DNA of 64,000 nt from Burkholderia sp. PAMC 26561 (lineage in GTDB: Bacteria > Pseudomonadota > Gammaproteobacteria > Burkholderiales > Burkholderiaceae), in assembly GCF_001557535.2 (NCBI RefSeq), contig NZ_CP014310.1, positions 537,077 through 601,076 on the forward strand, in the 5' to 3' direction. Of the stretch, positions 33,817 through 43,013 are shown piece by piece. Position 1 is the stretch's first letter. Each line of letters starts with the position of its first letter. The notes under the pieces are model-generated. The model searched no databases. It saw nothing but the letters and a program-made list of their open reading frames with translations, and was not told where the DNA came from. Made by a program: the position numbers and the translations under genes.

Positions 33817-34095
33817 ATGAATTTACTCAAAGTCGGTAGTGCTGCTGTCTTGCTCGCTTCTGTTGCGTCAACTGTCGCAGTCGCCCAAACTAAGCCCGCT
33901 AGCGCAGCGGTGGAAAAGTGCTATGGTGTGTCGCTTGCGAGCCATAACGACTGCAAGGCGGGTGCAGGAACCACGTGTGCTGGCACGCAAAAGATGGACT
34001 ATCAGACTAATTCCTGGAAAAACGTCCCTGCAGGCACGTGTACCTCGATTAAGACGCCCCATGGTGCCGGCTCGCTGACGCCAGTCGAACTGTAA
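33817..34095 (+). CDS. bufA1: Bufferin-type precursor peptide (DUF2282)
   Basis: The 92-residue product has a signal peptide ([20 protein letters not shown], cleaved after AVAQ) and a DUF2282 core with four cysteines: KCYG (Cys35), NDCKAG (Cys46), TTCAG (Cys54) and GTCTS (Cys75). In Caulobacter the equivalent bufferin has its central cysteines converted by a DUF692 enzyme to thiooxazoles and binds copper in the periplasm. The start ATG has GGAGA 6 bases upstream. Three partner genes follow in tight order. Copper binding here is inferred from the family. Confidence 0.88.
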   Translation: MNLLKVGSAAVLLASVASTVAVAQTKPASAAVEKCYGVSLASHNDCKAGAGTTCAGTQKMDYQTNSWKNVPAGTCTSIKTPHGAGSLTPVEL

Positions 34096-34109
34096 CTGTT
34101 GAGTGCCGT

Positions 34110-34952
34110 ATGATTGACCAGACGAGGAACACGGGGGCGGGCGTCGGATTCAAGCCCATCCACTTCGAGGCTGCGCTTGCGTGCACCGAGGCTGGTCTTT
34201 GGTATGAAGTGCATCCAGAAAACTACATGGTCGACGGCGGGCCACGCCTGGCCTTGCTTGAGGCCATTCGCGCGCGTCGTCCGGTCTCGCTGCACGGCGT
34301 ATCGCTTTCGCTGGCGGCAGATTGCTCTCCAGACAGCGACCATCTCAAGCGCTTGAAATCGCTTGCTAACAGAATAGAACCCGCGTTGGTATCGGAGCAT
34401 CTTGCCTGGTCTACGTGGCGTGGGCAGTATCACCCCGACCTTTTGCCATTCCCACGCTCGCACGAAGCGCTAGCGCGTGTTTGTGACAACGTCGAAAAAA
34501 CACAAGAGGTACTCGGCCGGCGCATTGCGATCGAAAATCCGACCCATTATGGTGAGTTGAAAGGGCACGACTGGGGTGAACTTGACTTCTTCTCTGAACT
34601 TACGAGGCGCACAGGGTGCGGGATTTTGCTCGACGTGAACAATGTTTATCTCAGTGCTTACAACCTCGGGTTTGATGCGAACGACTATATTGATAATGTT
34701 CCGTGCGACGTTGTTTTAGAAATTCATCTGGCCGGCCACGGCGAAGATGGCGAAAGTGCTTTGCTGATCGATTCCCATGCGGCACCCGTGGCAGACCCTG
34801 TCTGGGATTTGTTCGAACGCCTTGTGGCACGTATTGGTGCTCGGCCTACGATCATCGAGCGCGATGATGAGATTCCCCCGTTCGATGTATTGCTTGGCGA
34901 GCGTGCCCGAGCACAGTCAGTGCTGGATGCAGCAATGGCGGAGGCTAAGTGA
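34110..34952 (+). CDS. bufB: MNIO/DUF692 multinuclear iron enzyme
   Basis: The 280-residue TIM-barrel protein belongs to the DUF692 (MNIO) family, which uses two or three iron ions to modify cysteines in RiPP precursors. Candidate ligands are seen in order: KPIHFE near the start, WYEVHPENY (Glu37), VSLHGVSL (His62), VSEHLAW (His95), AIENPTHY, LLDVNNVYLS, EIHLAGHGE and TIIERDDE. Length is normal. It starts 15 bases after the bufferin stop and overlaps the next gene (GTGA). It would convert Cys residues of the adjacent bufferin. Confidence 0.9.
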   Translation: MIDQTRNTGAGVGFKPIHFEAALACTEAGLWYEVHPENYMVDGGPRLALLEAIRARRPVSLHGVSLSLAADCSPDSDHLKRLKSLANRIEPALVSEHLAWSTWRGQYHPDLLPFPRSHEALARVCDNVEKTQEVLGRRIAIENPTHYGELKGHDWGELDFFSELTRRTGCGILLDVNNVYLSAYNLGFDANDYIDNVPCDVVLEIHLAGHGEDGESALLIDSHAAPVADPVWDLFERLVARIGARPTIIERDDEIPPFDVLLGERARAQSVLDAAMAEAK

Positions 34953-35734
34953 GCACGGCGTTAAGGATTTTTCAAGACCAATTTGTTCGCGCAATCTATC
35001 ACTTCGACCATACCACCATGGATTGCTGCGAACCTCTGAGGTCGTTTATCGGGCAACCAGCTTTTGCTGTCTATCGCAATACGATAATCAAGGCATGCAT
35101 TGATGCCTTGCAGGCGAATTACCCGACAGTCGAAAGGCTGGTGGGCACAGATTGGTTTCGCGCTGCTGCAGCGGTGCATGTACGACAATCGCCACCACAC
35201 GACTCGAGACTGCTTGAGTACGGTCGAGATTTCGCCCATTTCCTTGGGGAGTTTGAACCTGCTCAAAGTTTGCCGTATCTGGCGAACATAGCGTACCTGG
35301 ACAGGTTATGGACGGAGGCACATATGGCGACCGATGACCGCCTGTTGAACGCGACCACAATCGCTCAGCTTCCCACTGAATGCATGCAAACCAGCAAGCT
35401 GACGCCTCAGAAAGCCGCTCGATGGATCTGGTTTGCGGATCAGCCTGTCTACACAATCTGGAGCGCGAACCGCGAGCATGTAGATGTCCCCACGCCGCTC
35501 GATTGGATTGGAGAGGGCGCCTTGATTACGCGCGTGGATGGCGCGGTGTCCTGGCGTGCACTCTCGGCCGGGGGTTGTACGTTCTTGGACGCATGCGCTG
35601 ACGATCTGCTGTTGGATCTCGCGATTGAAAAATCGATAGCCGTTGAACCTTCTCTGGACGTCGGCGCCATGCTGTCAAGCCTAGTCTCCGCTGGCGTTTT
35701 CACTGCGCGCGGTCATGATCATTTCCTCTCTTGA
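34949..35734 (+). CDS. bufC: DUF2063 bufferin-maturation partner
   Basis: The 261-residue protein begins LRIFQDQFVRAIYHFDHTTM and has the N-terminal DUF2063 domain, with FIGQPAFAVYRNTIIKACID and YPTVERLVGTDWFRAAA. Family members bind the precursor's leader and present it to the DUF692 enzyme. The start GTG overlaps the stop of the enzyme gene by four bases, so production is coupled. In this gene the C-terminal half is longer than the family core and has few known motifs. The call rests on order and family. Confidence 0.85.
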   Translation: MSTALRIFQDQFVRAIYHFDHTTMDCCEPLRSFIGQPAFAVYRNTIIKACIDALQANYPTVERLVGTDWFRAAAAVHVRQSPPHDSRLLEYGRDFAHFLGEFEPAQSLPYLANIAYLDRLWTEAHMATDDRLLNATTIAQLPTECMQTSKLTPQKAARWIWFADQPVYTIWSANREHVDVPTPLDWIGEGALITRVDGAVSWRALSAGGCTFLDACADDLLLDLAIEKSIAVEPSLDVGAMLSSLVSAGVFTARGHDHFLS

Positions 35735-36218
35735 TGGAGTTCGCTTGGACCTTTCTACTTCAGTATCTACTTCGCCTGCTGGCCGATTGCGCGCATTTTG
35801 GAATGCCGGTGCAGTTATCGCAGATCGGCTGATTACGCACTCCCTGCTTGCATTCATCGCCCGGTTCGCGATAGCCGCCATTTTCTTCATGTCCGGACGT
35901 ACCAAAGTTTCGGGCATCTTAACCATTACTCCCGGTACGTATGAGCTGTTTCGCACGGAATACAAAATCCCGATTATTCCGCCGGAAATTGCCGCGCACA
36001 TCTCAGCCTACTCAGAACATTTTTTTCCGATCCTACTGGTTTTGGGCGTTTTCACGCGGTTGTCCGCGTTTGCGTTGCTCGGAATGACGACGGTGATCGA
36101 AGTGTTTGTCTACCCTGACGCATGGCCCACGCATTTGTCCTGGGCCGGCTTGATGCTGTACTTGATCGCGCGAGGTGGGGGAACGTGTTCCCTCGATAAT
36201 AAGTTAGGCATTAAATAA
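35715..36218 (+). CDS. DoxX-family membrane protein of the bufferin operon
   Basis: The 167-residue protein has four predicted helices with the DoxX pattern (FIARFAIAAIFFMSGRTKVS, HFFPILLVLGVFTRLSAFAL, HLSWAGLMLYLIARGGG). Its start overlaps the end of bufC by 20 bases. DoxX genes often end bufferin operons and are assumed to supply electrons or a membrane anchor. It is distinct from the DoxX fusion at 12.6 kb. Confidence 0.87.
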   Translation: MIISSLDGVRLDLSTSVSTSPAGRLRAFWNAGAVIADRLITHSLLAFIARFAIAAIFFMSGRTKVSGILTITPGTYELFRTEYKIPIIPPEIAAHISAYSEHFFPILLVLGVFTRLSAFALLGMTTVIEVFVYPDAWPTHLSWAGLMLYLIARGGGTCSLDNKLGIK

Positions 36219-36285
36219 GCAATCGCCCGCTCGGGAGTGCCGAGACCCTCATTAACGCCACTACATTTATCAATCAGGCATTCCA

Positions 36286-37830
36286 ATGTTTGAGAAGCTT
36301 AAGATCCGTACCGCCTTGCTCGTCCTATTGGGCTTGTTCTCCGTGGCACTATGGTGCACCGTGTATCAGGCGTGGTCCAACGCACGGGAAGCCACACGCG
36401 CCATGGAAGGTGTGATCCGATTGTCGGATGAACGTATCCAGCCGTTGCACGACACCGAGCGGCTGTTGCTAACTGCGCTCGTGAACATGGACAACGCCTA
36501 TATCAACTTGCAACGCGGCGATCAAGTGACTGCTACCGACTACACCCGCAAGGCTTCGAATGCGAGGCAAGAGGCTAAACGAGTATTCGACGCCGCCCGC
36601 AAGGCCGCCGGTGACGCTGGCGCCGACCAGGATTTCGCTCGACTCATTGCGGCCTACGACATGTACGGTAGGGTGCTCGATGGACGCGAAGAAGCGCTAT
36701 ACGATGTATCGCTGGATGCGTATGTGGCGGCGACCGGCAAGGCTGAAAGTGCAGATTCCAACTTCCAGTCGACGCTGCGTGAAGTTAGCACCCACGTGGA
36801 AGCCGATCGTGACAGCTTCAAGCGCGCCTCGGCAGAGCGGTATCGGACGGCCAGTAAGCTGGCGCTCTCATTATTCGCAATATCGTTGCTTCTGGTCGGT
36901 CTGTATTGGTTGATCGTGGAACGACTGTTATTGAAGCCGCTGCGCGCGACGGCGGCGCATTTTGACCGGATCGCCGGCGGTGACTTGACCATAGCAGTCA
37001 CTTCTCTACGCGATAACGAGATTGGCGCATTGATGGCCGCGCTAGGCCGAATGCAGCAGGGCTTGATCCGTACCGTATCGTCGATTCGTAGCGGCACGGA
37101 AGATGTCTACAAGGGCGCGAGTAATATCGCCGATGGCAACACCGAGCTATCTGAACGCACCGAGAAGCAAGCATCGGATTTGGAGCAGACCGCAGCCACG
37201 CTCGAGCGCCTTGCAGCAGCAGTGAAAGAAAACGCCGACAACACGCGAACGACCAATGAGCTTGCGCAGCGCGCAACGGTTGACGCAAAGCGTGGTGGTG
37301 AAAACGTTGAGCGCATTATTGGCACGATGGAAAAGGTAGCAGATAGCGCGCGGAAAATTTCGGACATCGTTAGCATCATCGATGGCATTGCGTTTCAGAC
37401 GAATATCCTTGCGCTGAATGCAGCGGTCGAAGCAGCGCGAGCGCAGCAGGATGGGCGAGGTTTTGCAGTGGTGGCTGCAGAAGTTCGTTCGCTGGCTCTG
37501 CGCAGTGCTCACGCAGCCAAGGAAGTAAAGGTATTGATAGAGGATTCCGCGGTGTTTGTGGAGCGCGGGTCAGAACAGGTTATAGAAGCAGGGCGGACCA
37601 TGCAAGAGATCGTCGATTCGGCCGAAAAAGTAACGAAGACGATGCACGAAATTTTGATTGCCGCATCGGAACAGTCGATCGCCATCGAACAAGTAAGTGG
37701 CGTAGTCGCGCAGATGGATCGATCGACCCAGCAAAACGCAACGCTGGTAGAACAAACTGCAAGTGCTGCCCGCTCGCTCAAAGAACAATCGGACAGTTTA
37801 GTCGAGTCTGTATCCGTGTTCGAAATCTGA
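36286..37830 (+). CDS. Methyl-accepting chemotaxis protein
   Basis: The 514-residue receptor has an N-terminal helix ([20 protein letters not shown]), a helical-bundle periplasmic sensor, a second helix near 190-210 ([20 protein letters not shown]), a HAMP domain ([20 protein letters not shown]) and a class-type signalling domain with the hairpin tip [20 protein letters not shown] and [20 protein letters not shown]. The tip reads RAQQDGRG instead of the usual RAGEQGRG. It ends FEI without a CheR pentapeptide. It follows the bufferin operon by 67 bases and may sense copper or aromatic compounds; that is speculative. Confidence 0.92.
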   Translation: MFEKLKIRTALLVLLGLFSVALWCTVYQAWSNAREATRAMEGVIRLSDERIQPLHDTERLLLTALVNMDNAYINLQRGDQVTATDYTRKASNARQEAKRVFDAARKAAGDAGADQDFARLIAAYDMYGRVLDGREEALYDVSLDAYVAATGKAESADSNFQSTLREVSTHVEADRDSFKRASAERYRTASKLALSLFAISLLLVGLYWLIVERLLLKPLRATAAHFDRIAGGDLTIAVTSLRDNEIGALMAALGRMQQGLIRTVSSIRSGTEDVYKGASNIADGNTELSERTEKQASDLEQTAATLERLAAAVKENADNTRTTNELAQRATVDAKRGGENVERIIGTMEKVADSARKISDIVSIIDGIAFQTNILALNAAVEAARAQQDGRGFAVVAAEVRSLALRSAHAAKEVKVLIEDSAVFVERGSEQVIEAGRTMQEIVDSAEKVTKTMHEILIAASEQSIAIEQVSGVVAQMDRSTQQNATLVEQTASAARSLKEQSDSLVESVSVFEI

Positions 37831-37879
37831 CTCCGGCGAAGGTCTTGCGAGGTTCGTTACAACAACCTGGGTGTAATCA

Positions 37880-38518
37880 ATGTGTCGAAAGTGGGCGACG
37901 GTTTTCATGGTGTGTGGATTGGTCGCGTGCGGCGGGAAACCCGTGCTCTCCAACTCGCTCGCACCTAAAAGTATTACATTGCCTTTGTCAGCCGCTTGGT
38001 ACGATAACAGGCTGGTGTATTACATCACTACCGAAATTACAGATCCAGCAATGGCGGCCGGAACCGGAATCACGCTTACGCCAAGGTTGCGCGACGCTGT
38101 ACCGTCGTATCCGAAGCCGCCGGGGGTAAAAACTGTTCTTGAGCGTGTCTAAAAATTCCCCGCCGGCGACCAGGATGCTGTGTTTTCCTCGGCGCCGAAT
38201 CCCGTCGGCGCTGCCAGTGCAGACAAGCAATACAGCCCTTTATGGCTGCTATACACGGTTAGTTGGAATAACGCGTCGCATCCTTATATGCTAAAGAGCG
38301 AAGCGGCTTTGCTAGAGGCAGTGCGCAAAGACGAGGTTGCCGTTACGCGTACAAGCATTGTAATCAATTGCCCAGTCGTGCTCAATGTTAACGGTTCCAC
38401 ATTGTCTGGCGCGGATGTTAATCGTCAAACCGATAAACCGGCGTTAGGTAATCGCCAAAGCAAAGAAACCTCCAGTACCGCGTTAGTGCTGTTTCAACCA
38501 GTCACAACACGCAGGTGA
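37880..38518 (+). pseudogene. Lipoprotein-type gene with in-frame TAA
   Basis: The ATG-started frame has a lipoprotein signal (CGLVACGG lipobox) and reads to a TAA at 38150-38152. The same frame then continues KFPAGDQDAVFSSAPNPVGA and on for 120 codons to the next stop, with protein-like composition. One substitution separates the TAA from a sense codon, so a single 213-residue protein was probably encoded. I recognise no family. Whether the stop inactivates it or only truncates it is not known. Confidence 0.65.
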
Positions 38519-38526
38519 GCCAGTAC

Positions 38527-39075
38527 TTAGTCGGTCCTGCAAAATTCACCCGGCAAAGCTATTCGGAGTTGTGATTGGATGTCGGGACGGACTCGGGATC
38601 GCACGCCCGAAGGGTTAAATGGGCGGTAATGTGGCGTTCGCGATGAAGCAGCGCAGCCAGGCGAGCACAAAAATACCGCCGTCAGACCCAGGCGAACAAT
38701 CGCGCGCAGCAGCCAGCGCAGGTTATAGCCTGTCGCGCACAACACCGCATGCAGCGCATCGCCGCTTTGTCCTTTAAGCCAACAAGGTCGCATGCCATGG
38801 TCTTGCTTCAGGTGGCCAATGATCGGTTCGATTGCCTGGCGTCGCTTGAGCCAGCGCCGCTGTGGGTTGGTCAACGTCTTGTGTTTGCCACGGTGAATCA
38901 ACTGTACCGGGCCAAGTTCAGCGTCAACACCGCGAAAGCCGAGATCAGCAAGTACCGTCTTGGGCTTCGGTTCACCCGGCACGTTTTCTAACAGAATGCG
39001 CGTCTGTTCGAGCTGCTCGGCCAGCGTGTGGCCATCGTACGGATTGCCGGAAAACGACCGCGCACCCACGATCAG
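38527..39075 (-). pseudogene. IS5-family transposase C-terminus fused to aconitase relic
   Basis: The minus strand, in frame with the aconitase piece to its left in reading order, encodes IVGARSFSGNPYDGHTLAEQ, then KTVLADLGFRGVDAELGPVQ, LIHRGKHKTLTNPQRRWLKR, RQAIEPIIGHLKQDHGMRPC, which is the C-terminal catalytic part of an IS5-family transposase (second Asp and the E in the RQAIEPI region). The N-terminal half is missing. The single long open frame over aconitase and transposase is a coincidental fusion. Confidence 0.75.
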
Positions 39076-39502
39076 GCGCAGAGGCAGGATGCCCATCCCG
39101 ATCAGATTCGACCGGTGAATACGCTCGAAGCTGACAGCCAGGACCGCGCGAATGCCGAGCAGTCGCTGGCCTTTCGCGGCCCAGTCGCGCGAGGATCCCG
39201 TCCCATATCGCTCGCCGGCGATGAGAACGACCGAGTCTCCATCGGCGCGGTATCGATTGGCAGCTTCGAAGATCGGCAGCACGTCACCAGTCGGGACGTG
39301 CAACGTGTTCGCCGTCGGGGCGTCAGCCTTCAATAGATTGACAAGCGTCTTGTTGTAAAAGGCGGCACGCACCATGACTTCCCAGTTCCCACGGCGAGAC
39401 GCAAAAACATTGAGGTCGTTACGATCGTCGCCGCGCTCCACCAGGAAGTCAGCGACGTAGCTATCTTTCGGAATCGCACTTGCAGGGGAAATGTGATCGG
39501 TT
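39076..39502 (-). pseudogene. Aconitase (acnA-type) C-terminal fragment
   Basis: On the minus strand from the IS21 junction the frame reads TDHISPASAIPKDSYVADFL, VERGDDRNDLNVFASRRGNW and AGERYGTGSSRDWAAKGQRL, that is, the swivel domain of aconitase, up to RIHRSNLIGMGILPLRL. It is then replaced by IS5-family sequence. The left aconitase piece (43014-43947) joins directly to it if the IS21 and one 8-bp copy of its target are removed. Confidence 0.88.
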
Positions 39503-39608
39503 TGTAGACGCCGACCTAAAAGTAGACCACTTATGAGGGTCTCGCCGACTTAAAAGTGGCCCGGGCAACCAGCCTAACCTGCTGCTTTTAGAAGCAGAGG
39601 TTTAGAGG

Positions 39609-41138
39609 ATGCTCCCGATGACCATGATTGGCAAAGTACGGCGGATGTTTCACCGCCAGGACAAGTCGGTGCGCGAGATCGCGCGGCTGACGAGTTTGTC
39701 GCGCATCACAATTCGTAAGTATTTAAAAGAAGGTACCGCGCAGGAATCGAAGTACGAACGCGCGGAGCGGGTAACCAAGCTGACGCCGTTTCACGAGAAG
39801 CTCATCGAGGCGTTGGTTGTTGACGCGCTGCGCCCGAGGAAGGAGCGGCGCAGGACATGGACGCTGTTTGAGCAGCTTCAGGCCGCCGGCTATGACGGCT
39901 GCTATTCGCGGGTGACTGATTTTATCCGGACGTGGCGAGTCGCCGAAGGCAAGTCGATTTCAGCAAACGCGTTTGTACCGTTGCACTTCTCGTTAGGCGA
40001 AGCGTTTCAGTTTGACTGGAGCGAAGAAGCCTTGGTGATCGGTGGGATGTATCGCAAGTTACAGGTCGCACATACGAAGCTTTGCGCTTCAAGAGCGTTC
40101 TGGTTGACGGCGTACTTCAGCCAGGGCCACGAGATGCTCTTTGACGCGCACACACGGGCGTTCAAAGCACTCGGTGGTGTGGCGCGCCGCGGTATCTATG
40201 ACAACATGCGAACGGCAGTCGATAAGGTCCCCCGTAAAGGCAAGGGGCGACTGGTCAATGCCCGATTTGCCGTCATGTGCTCGCATTATTTGTTCGAACC
40301 GGACTTCTGCAACGTGGCCAGTGGTTGGGAGAAAGGTGTCGTCGAGAAGAATGTGCAGGATAGTCGACAACGGATCTGGGCAAGTGCTCGCGAAGAGCGC
40401 TTCGGCAGCCTCGCCGAACTGAACGCGTGGCTGGACTCTCGTTGCCGATTGCTTTGGAATGAGGTGCGCCATCCTGATTACAAAGGCGTGAGCGTCGCTG
40501 ACGTACTTGATCACGAACGCGAGCATTTGATGCCGATGCCAACGCCGTTTGACGGTTATGTCGAGCGCTTGGCGCGCGTATCGAGCACCTGCCTGGTGGT
40601 CATCGCGCGCAATCGATATTCGGTTCCATGCGAGTTTGCCGGCCAGATAGTGAGCACGCGCCTTTACCCAACACGCGTTGTCGTCGTTGATCACAATGCC
40701 GTGATTGCGGGGCATGAGCGCCTGGGCGGCGAAACCCAGGTGCAGTACGACTGGCAGCATTATGTGACGCTTTTGCAGCGCAAACCCGGGTCTTTGCGCA
40801 ATGGCGCGCCGTTTTTGGATATGCCAGAGCCGCTTAAACGGTTGCGCGTGGGGCTGCTTCGCGAAAAGGGGGGTGATCGGGTGATGGCGAAGATACTGGC
40901 ACTCGTTCCCAGCAGCGGACTGGATGCGCTCTTGACGGCGATCGAGTTGATCTTGGCGCAGATGCCGCCATTGGGACGTGTGAGCGTCGAGCACGTGGAG
41001 AACGTGCTTGCGAGACTACGCGACGCGCAGCCTCCACCAAGGATCGATACCCAGTTGCAGCTCTCGACGCCGCCACTGGCGAATACATCGCGCTACGACG
41101 GATTGCGCAGCACGACCCCGGAGGTCAACCATGCGTGA
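39609..41138 (+). CDS. istA: IS21 transposase IstA
   Basis: The 509-residue transposase has an N-terminal helix-turn-helix (VREIARLTSLSRITIRKYLK) and a DDE integrase core with FQFDWSEEALVIGG (first Asp), RRGIYDNMRTAVDKV (second Asp) and GVVEKNVQDSR (Glu). The C-terminal region has the Mu-transposase-like beta domain. It overlaps istB by eight bases (ATGCGTGA). Length and motifs are complete, so it is likely to be functional. Confidence 0.93.
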   Translation: MLPMTMIGKVRRMFHRQDKSVREIARLTSLSRITIRKYLKEGTAQESKYERAERVTKLTPFHEKLIEALVVDALRPRKERRRTWTLFEQLQAAGYDGCYSRVTDFIRTWRVAEGKSISANAFVPLHFSLGEAFQFDWSEEALVIGGMYRKLQVAHTKLCASRAFWLTAYFSQGHEMLFDAHTRAFKALGGVARRGIYDNMRTAVDKVPRKGKGRLVNARFAVMCSHYLFEPDFCNVASGWEKGVVEKNVQDSRQRIWASAREERFGSLAELNAWLDSRCRLLWNEVRHPDYKGVSVADVLDHEREHLMPMPTPFDGYVERLARVSSTCLVVIARNRYSVPCEFAGQIVSTRLYPTRVVVVDHNAVIAGHERLGGETQVQYDWQHYVTLLQRKPGSLRNGAPFLDMPEPLKRLRVGLLREKGGDRVMAKILALVPSSGLDALLTAIELILAQMPPLGRVSVEHVENVLARLRDAQPPPRIDTQLQLSTPPLANTSRYDGLRSTTPEVNHA

Positions 41139-41934
41139 TCTGAGCGCTGAACTCAAGCAACTGCGCCTGCACGGGATGGCGGCCGCCTGGAGCGAGCTTC
41201 AGGAGGGCGACGCGGAGGTTTCCTCGCTGAACTGGGTGCTCGATCGCTTGCTGCAAGCCGAGACGGCAGACCGAGCAGTACGCTCGGTGAATAATCAAAT
41301 GTTGGCGGCGAAATTCCCCGTGCATCGTGATCTGGCTGGCTTTGACTTTGACTGCTCGCCGGTCGACCAAAAGCTCATCGCAAAGTTGGCCGAGACAACG
41401 TTTACCGAGGATGCCCACAACCTGGTGTTCGTCGGCGGAACGGGTTCGGGAAAAAGTCATTTGGCGACGGCCCTCGGCGTGTCAAGCATTGTGGAGCACG
41501 GCAAGCGCGTTCGGTTTTATTCCACTGTGAATTTGGTCAATGCGCTGGAGCAGGAGAAGGCACAGGGCCGTGCTGGCCGAATCCTGGCGAGCATGCTGCG
41601 TTTGGACTTGGTGATTTGCGACGAGCTGGGGTATTTGCCGTTTAGCCAGGCTGGCGGGGCGCTGCTGTTCCATTTGTTGAGCCACCTGTACGAGCACACG
41701 AGCGTGGCCATCACGACAAATTTGGACTTCGGAGAATGGTCGAGTGTATTCGGAGATGCAAAGATGACCACGGCATTGCTCGACCGTCTCACCCATCACT
41801 GTCACATCGTTGAAACCGGGAATGAAAGTTATCGCTTCCTGCACAGCAGCACCAACGCAAAGGCGCATATCCGAGCACGTGAGGCCAGTAAAAAAGGGCG
41901 CACTCCGGGCACAGCGCTGCCGAGGCGTGAGTAA
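41131..41934 (+). CDS. istB: IS21 ATP-binding helper IstB
   Basis: The 267-residue AAA+ protein has Walker A VFVGGTGSGKSHLATAL, Walker B LVICDELGYLP and a sensor region. It helps IstA assemble on target DNA. The ATG at 41131 lies in the ATGCGTGA overlap with istA. Its TAA is part of GTAAGCCG (41931-41938), one arm of an inverted repeat whose other arm (CGGCTTAC, 42862-42869) now lies beyond the group II intron. Confidence 0.93.
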   Translation: MRDLSAELKQLRLHGMAAAWSELQEGDAEVSSLNWVLDRLLQAETADRAVRSVNNQMLAAKFPVHRDLAGFDFDCSPVDQKLIAKLAETTFTEDAHNLVFVGGTGSGKSHLATALGVSSIVEHGKRVRFYSTVNLVNALEQEKAQGRAGRILASMLRLDLVICDELGYLPFSQAGGALLFHLLSHLYEHTSVAITTNLDFGEWSSVFGDAKMTTALLDRLTHHCHIVETGNESYRFLHSSTNAKAHIRAREASKKGRTPGTALPRRE

Positions 41935-41955
41935 GCCGCTACGGGCTACGCCCTT

Positions 41956-42860
41956 GTGCGACACGTGTTGCTGCCCGCAACGTGTCGAGCATCAAGCAGT
42001 AAAGGGCAGCAAAGCTCGTTTCTGTCTTGTCACACTTTGACTTTGAAGTAGGAGGACGAATGCTGTGACCTGCTGTACGACCAGCAGTTGCCTACCCGGA
42101 CAGGCGTGACTGGTAACGGTCGGGTCTGAAGCTCTGGGGAGAACGTGCCTCTCTATCGAAGGTTCACCCCGGCGACGGGGAAGGAATCGACACTGCCAGC
42201 AGTCGTGCGGTGTGGGGTGCCAGGCAAATTCCGCATGCGCAACATATGTGAACTGTCGTTTTAAACCTCGTGAAGCCCACTGGGCCAAAACTGCTGACAG
42301 GCCCTGACCAAAAAGGTACGTAGCCGGTTGCTTCTGTGAGGACAAGGAGCACGTCGTCACCAGTGCTACCGGGGAGAGACAGGCGCTAAACGGATAGGCC
42401 CAGAGCATCGGGTCGACAGGAACGGGAACGTGGTAACCCCGACTCACCGCCAGCTTCGCGGGACATTGCGAGATGGCAGGTAACCCGCAAGGGAAACTGT
42501 GGGTGGAGCGGGAGAGAGAACGCGGAGAAAGCGAATGGCAGGCTGTAATGGCCTGTATAGGGGTTCGAACTTTGCCCTAACCCGAAAGGGTGCAGACTTC
42601 CGCGTGGTGCAGTTGTCGTAGGTCCACATTTGAGATTCGCCGATGGGAAGCTTGTAAGTGACCGGTATCGCTCCGGTTCAGCGCCCTTCGTCTCAGTGAT
42701 GGGATGAATCAACAATGTGACACCTGCGAAGGGCTTGCGCAGTGTGGCAAGACCGGCGTCAGTGTGGCGCTTAATGCTGTGCTCGAGCGCAGTGCGGTGA
42801 AAGTCGCATGCTGCGTTCTTCGGGGGCCGCGTTTCCGAGAGGGAACGTGGCTACCCTCTC
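41956..42860 (+). mobile_element. ORF-less group II intron nested in the IS21 element
   Basis: The 5' end is GTGCGACACG (41956), the bacterial group II consensus. About 800 bases of structured, G-rich sequence follow (domains I-III), then a very short domain IV-like arm, a complete domain V (42785-42818) and a domain VI stem with a bulged A at about 42853. The intron lies between the arms GTAAGCCG/CGGCTTAC of what would be a stem-loop after the istB stop; just before it is GGGC-TAC-GCCC-TT. No reverse transcriptase is encoded; only a start-like ATGAATCAACAATGTGA in domain IV remains. The 3' boundary is uncertain by a few bases. Confidence 0.85.
42785..42818 (+). ncRNA. Group II intron domain V
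   Basis: The 34-nucleotide hairpin has the catalytic AGC at its 5' side (GAGCGCAG pairing with CTGCGTTC), a two-base bulge, and a GAAA tetraloop (GTGAAAGT). This is the most conserved element of group II introns and appears intact. Confidence 0.9.
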
Positions 42861-43013
42861 ACGGCTTACTCAGATACGTGGACCACCAAAGTAGAGGACA
42901 AATAAGGCACAAAACCATAGACTTATCCACAACCGGCTGACATTTAGACCGGTTCCCACCCCGGGTCACAATTCAGTCGGCGCGGTGGTCTACTTTTAAG
43001 TCGGCGAAAACAC

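Larger units (their letters stand above)
39503..43013 (+). mobile_element. IS21-family element inserted in an aconitase gene
   Basis: The element starts TGTAGACGCCGACCTAAAAG and ends with the inverted, imperfect copy ...AAAAGTCGGCGAAAACA; 24 of 28 terminal bases match. It is flanked by GATCGGTT at 39495-39502 and 43014-43021, an 8-bp target duplication that matches the codons for aconitase TTD. It carries istA and istB and, after istB, an ORF-less group II intron of about 900 bases, which makes it 3.5 kb instead of the usual 2-2.5 kb. One extra C at 43013 lies at the right junction. Confidence 0.9.

Noticed and set aside
38527..39441. A 304-residue ORF that could be called a single gene
   Set aside because: Its first part is aconitase and the second IS5 transposase; neither is complete. 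It is a chance fusion, listed as two relics.
39770..42490. GTAACC strings in istA and in the group II intron
   Set aside because: None has CGAA at 16 bases; they are chance occurrences.
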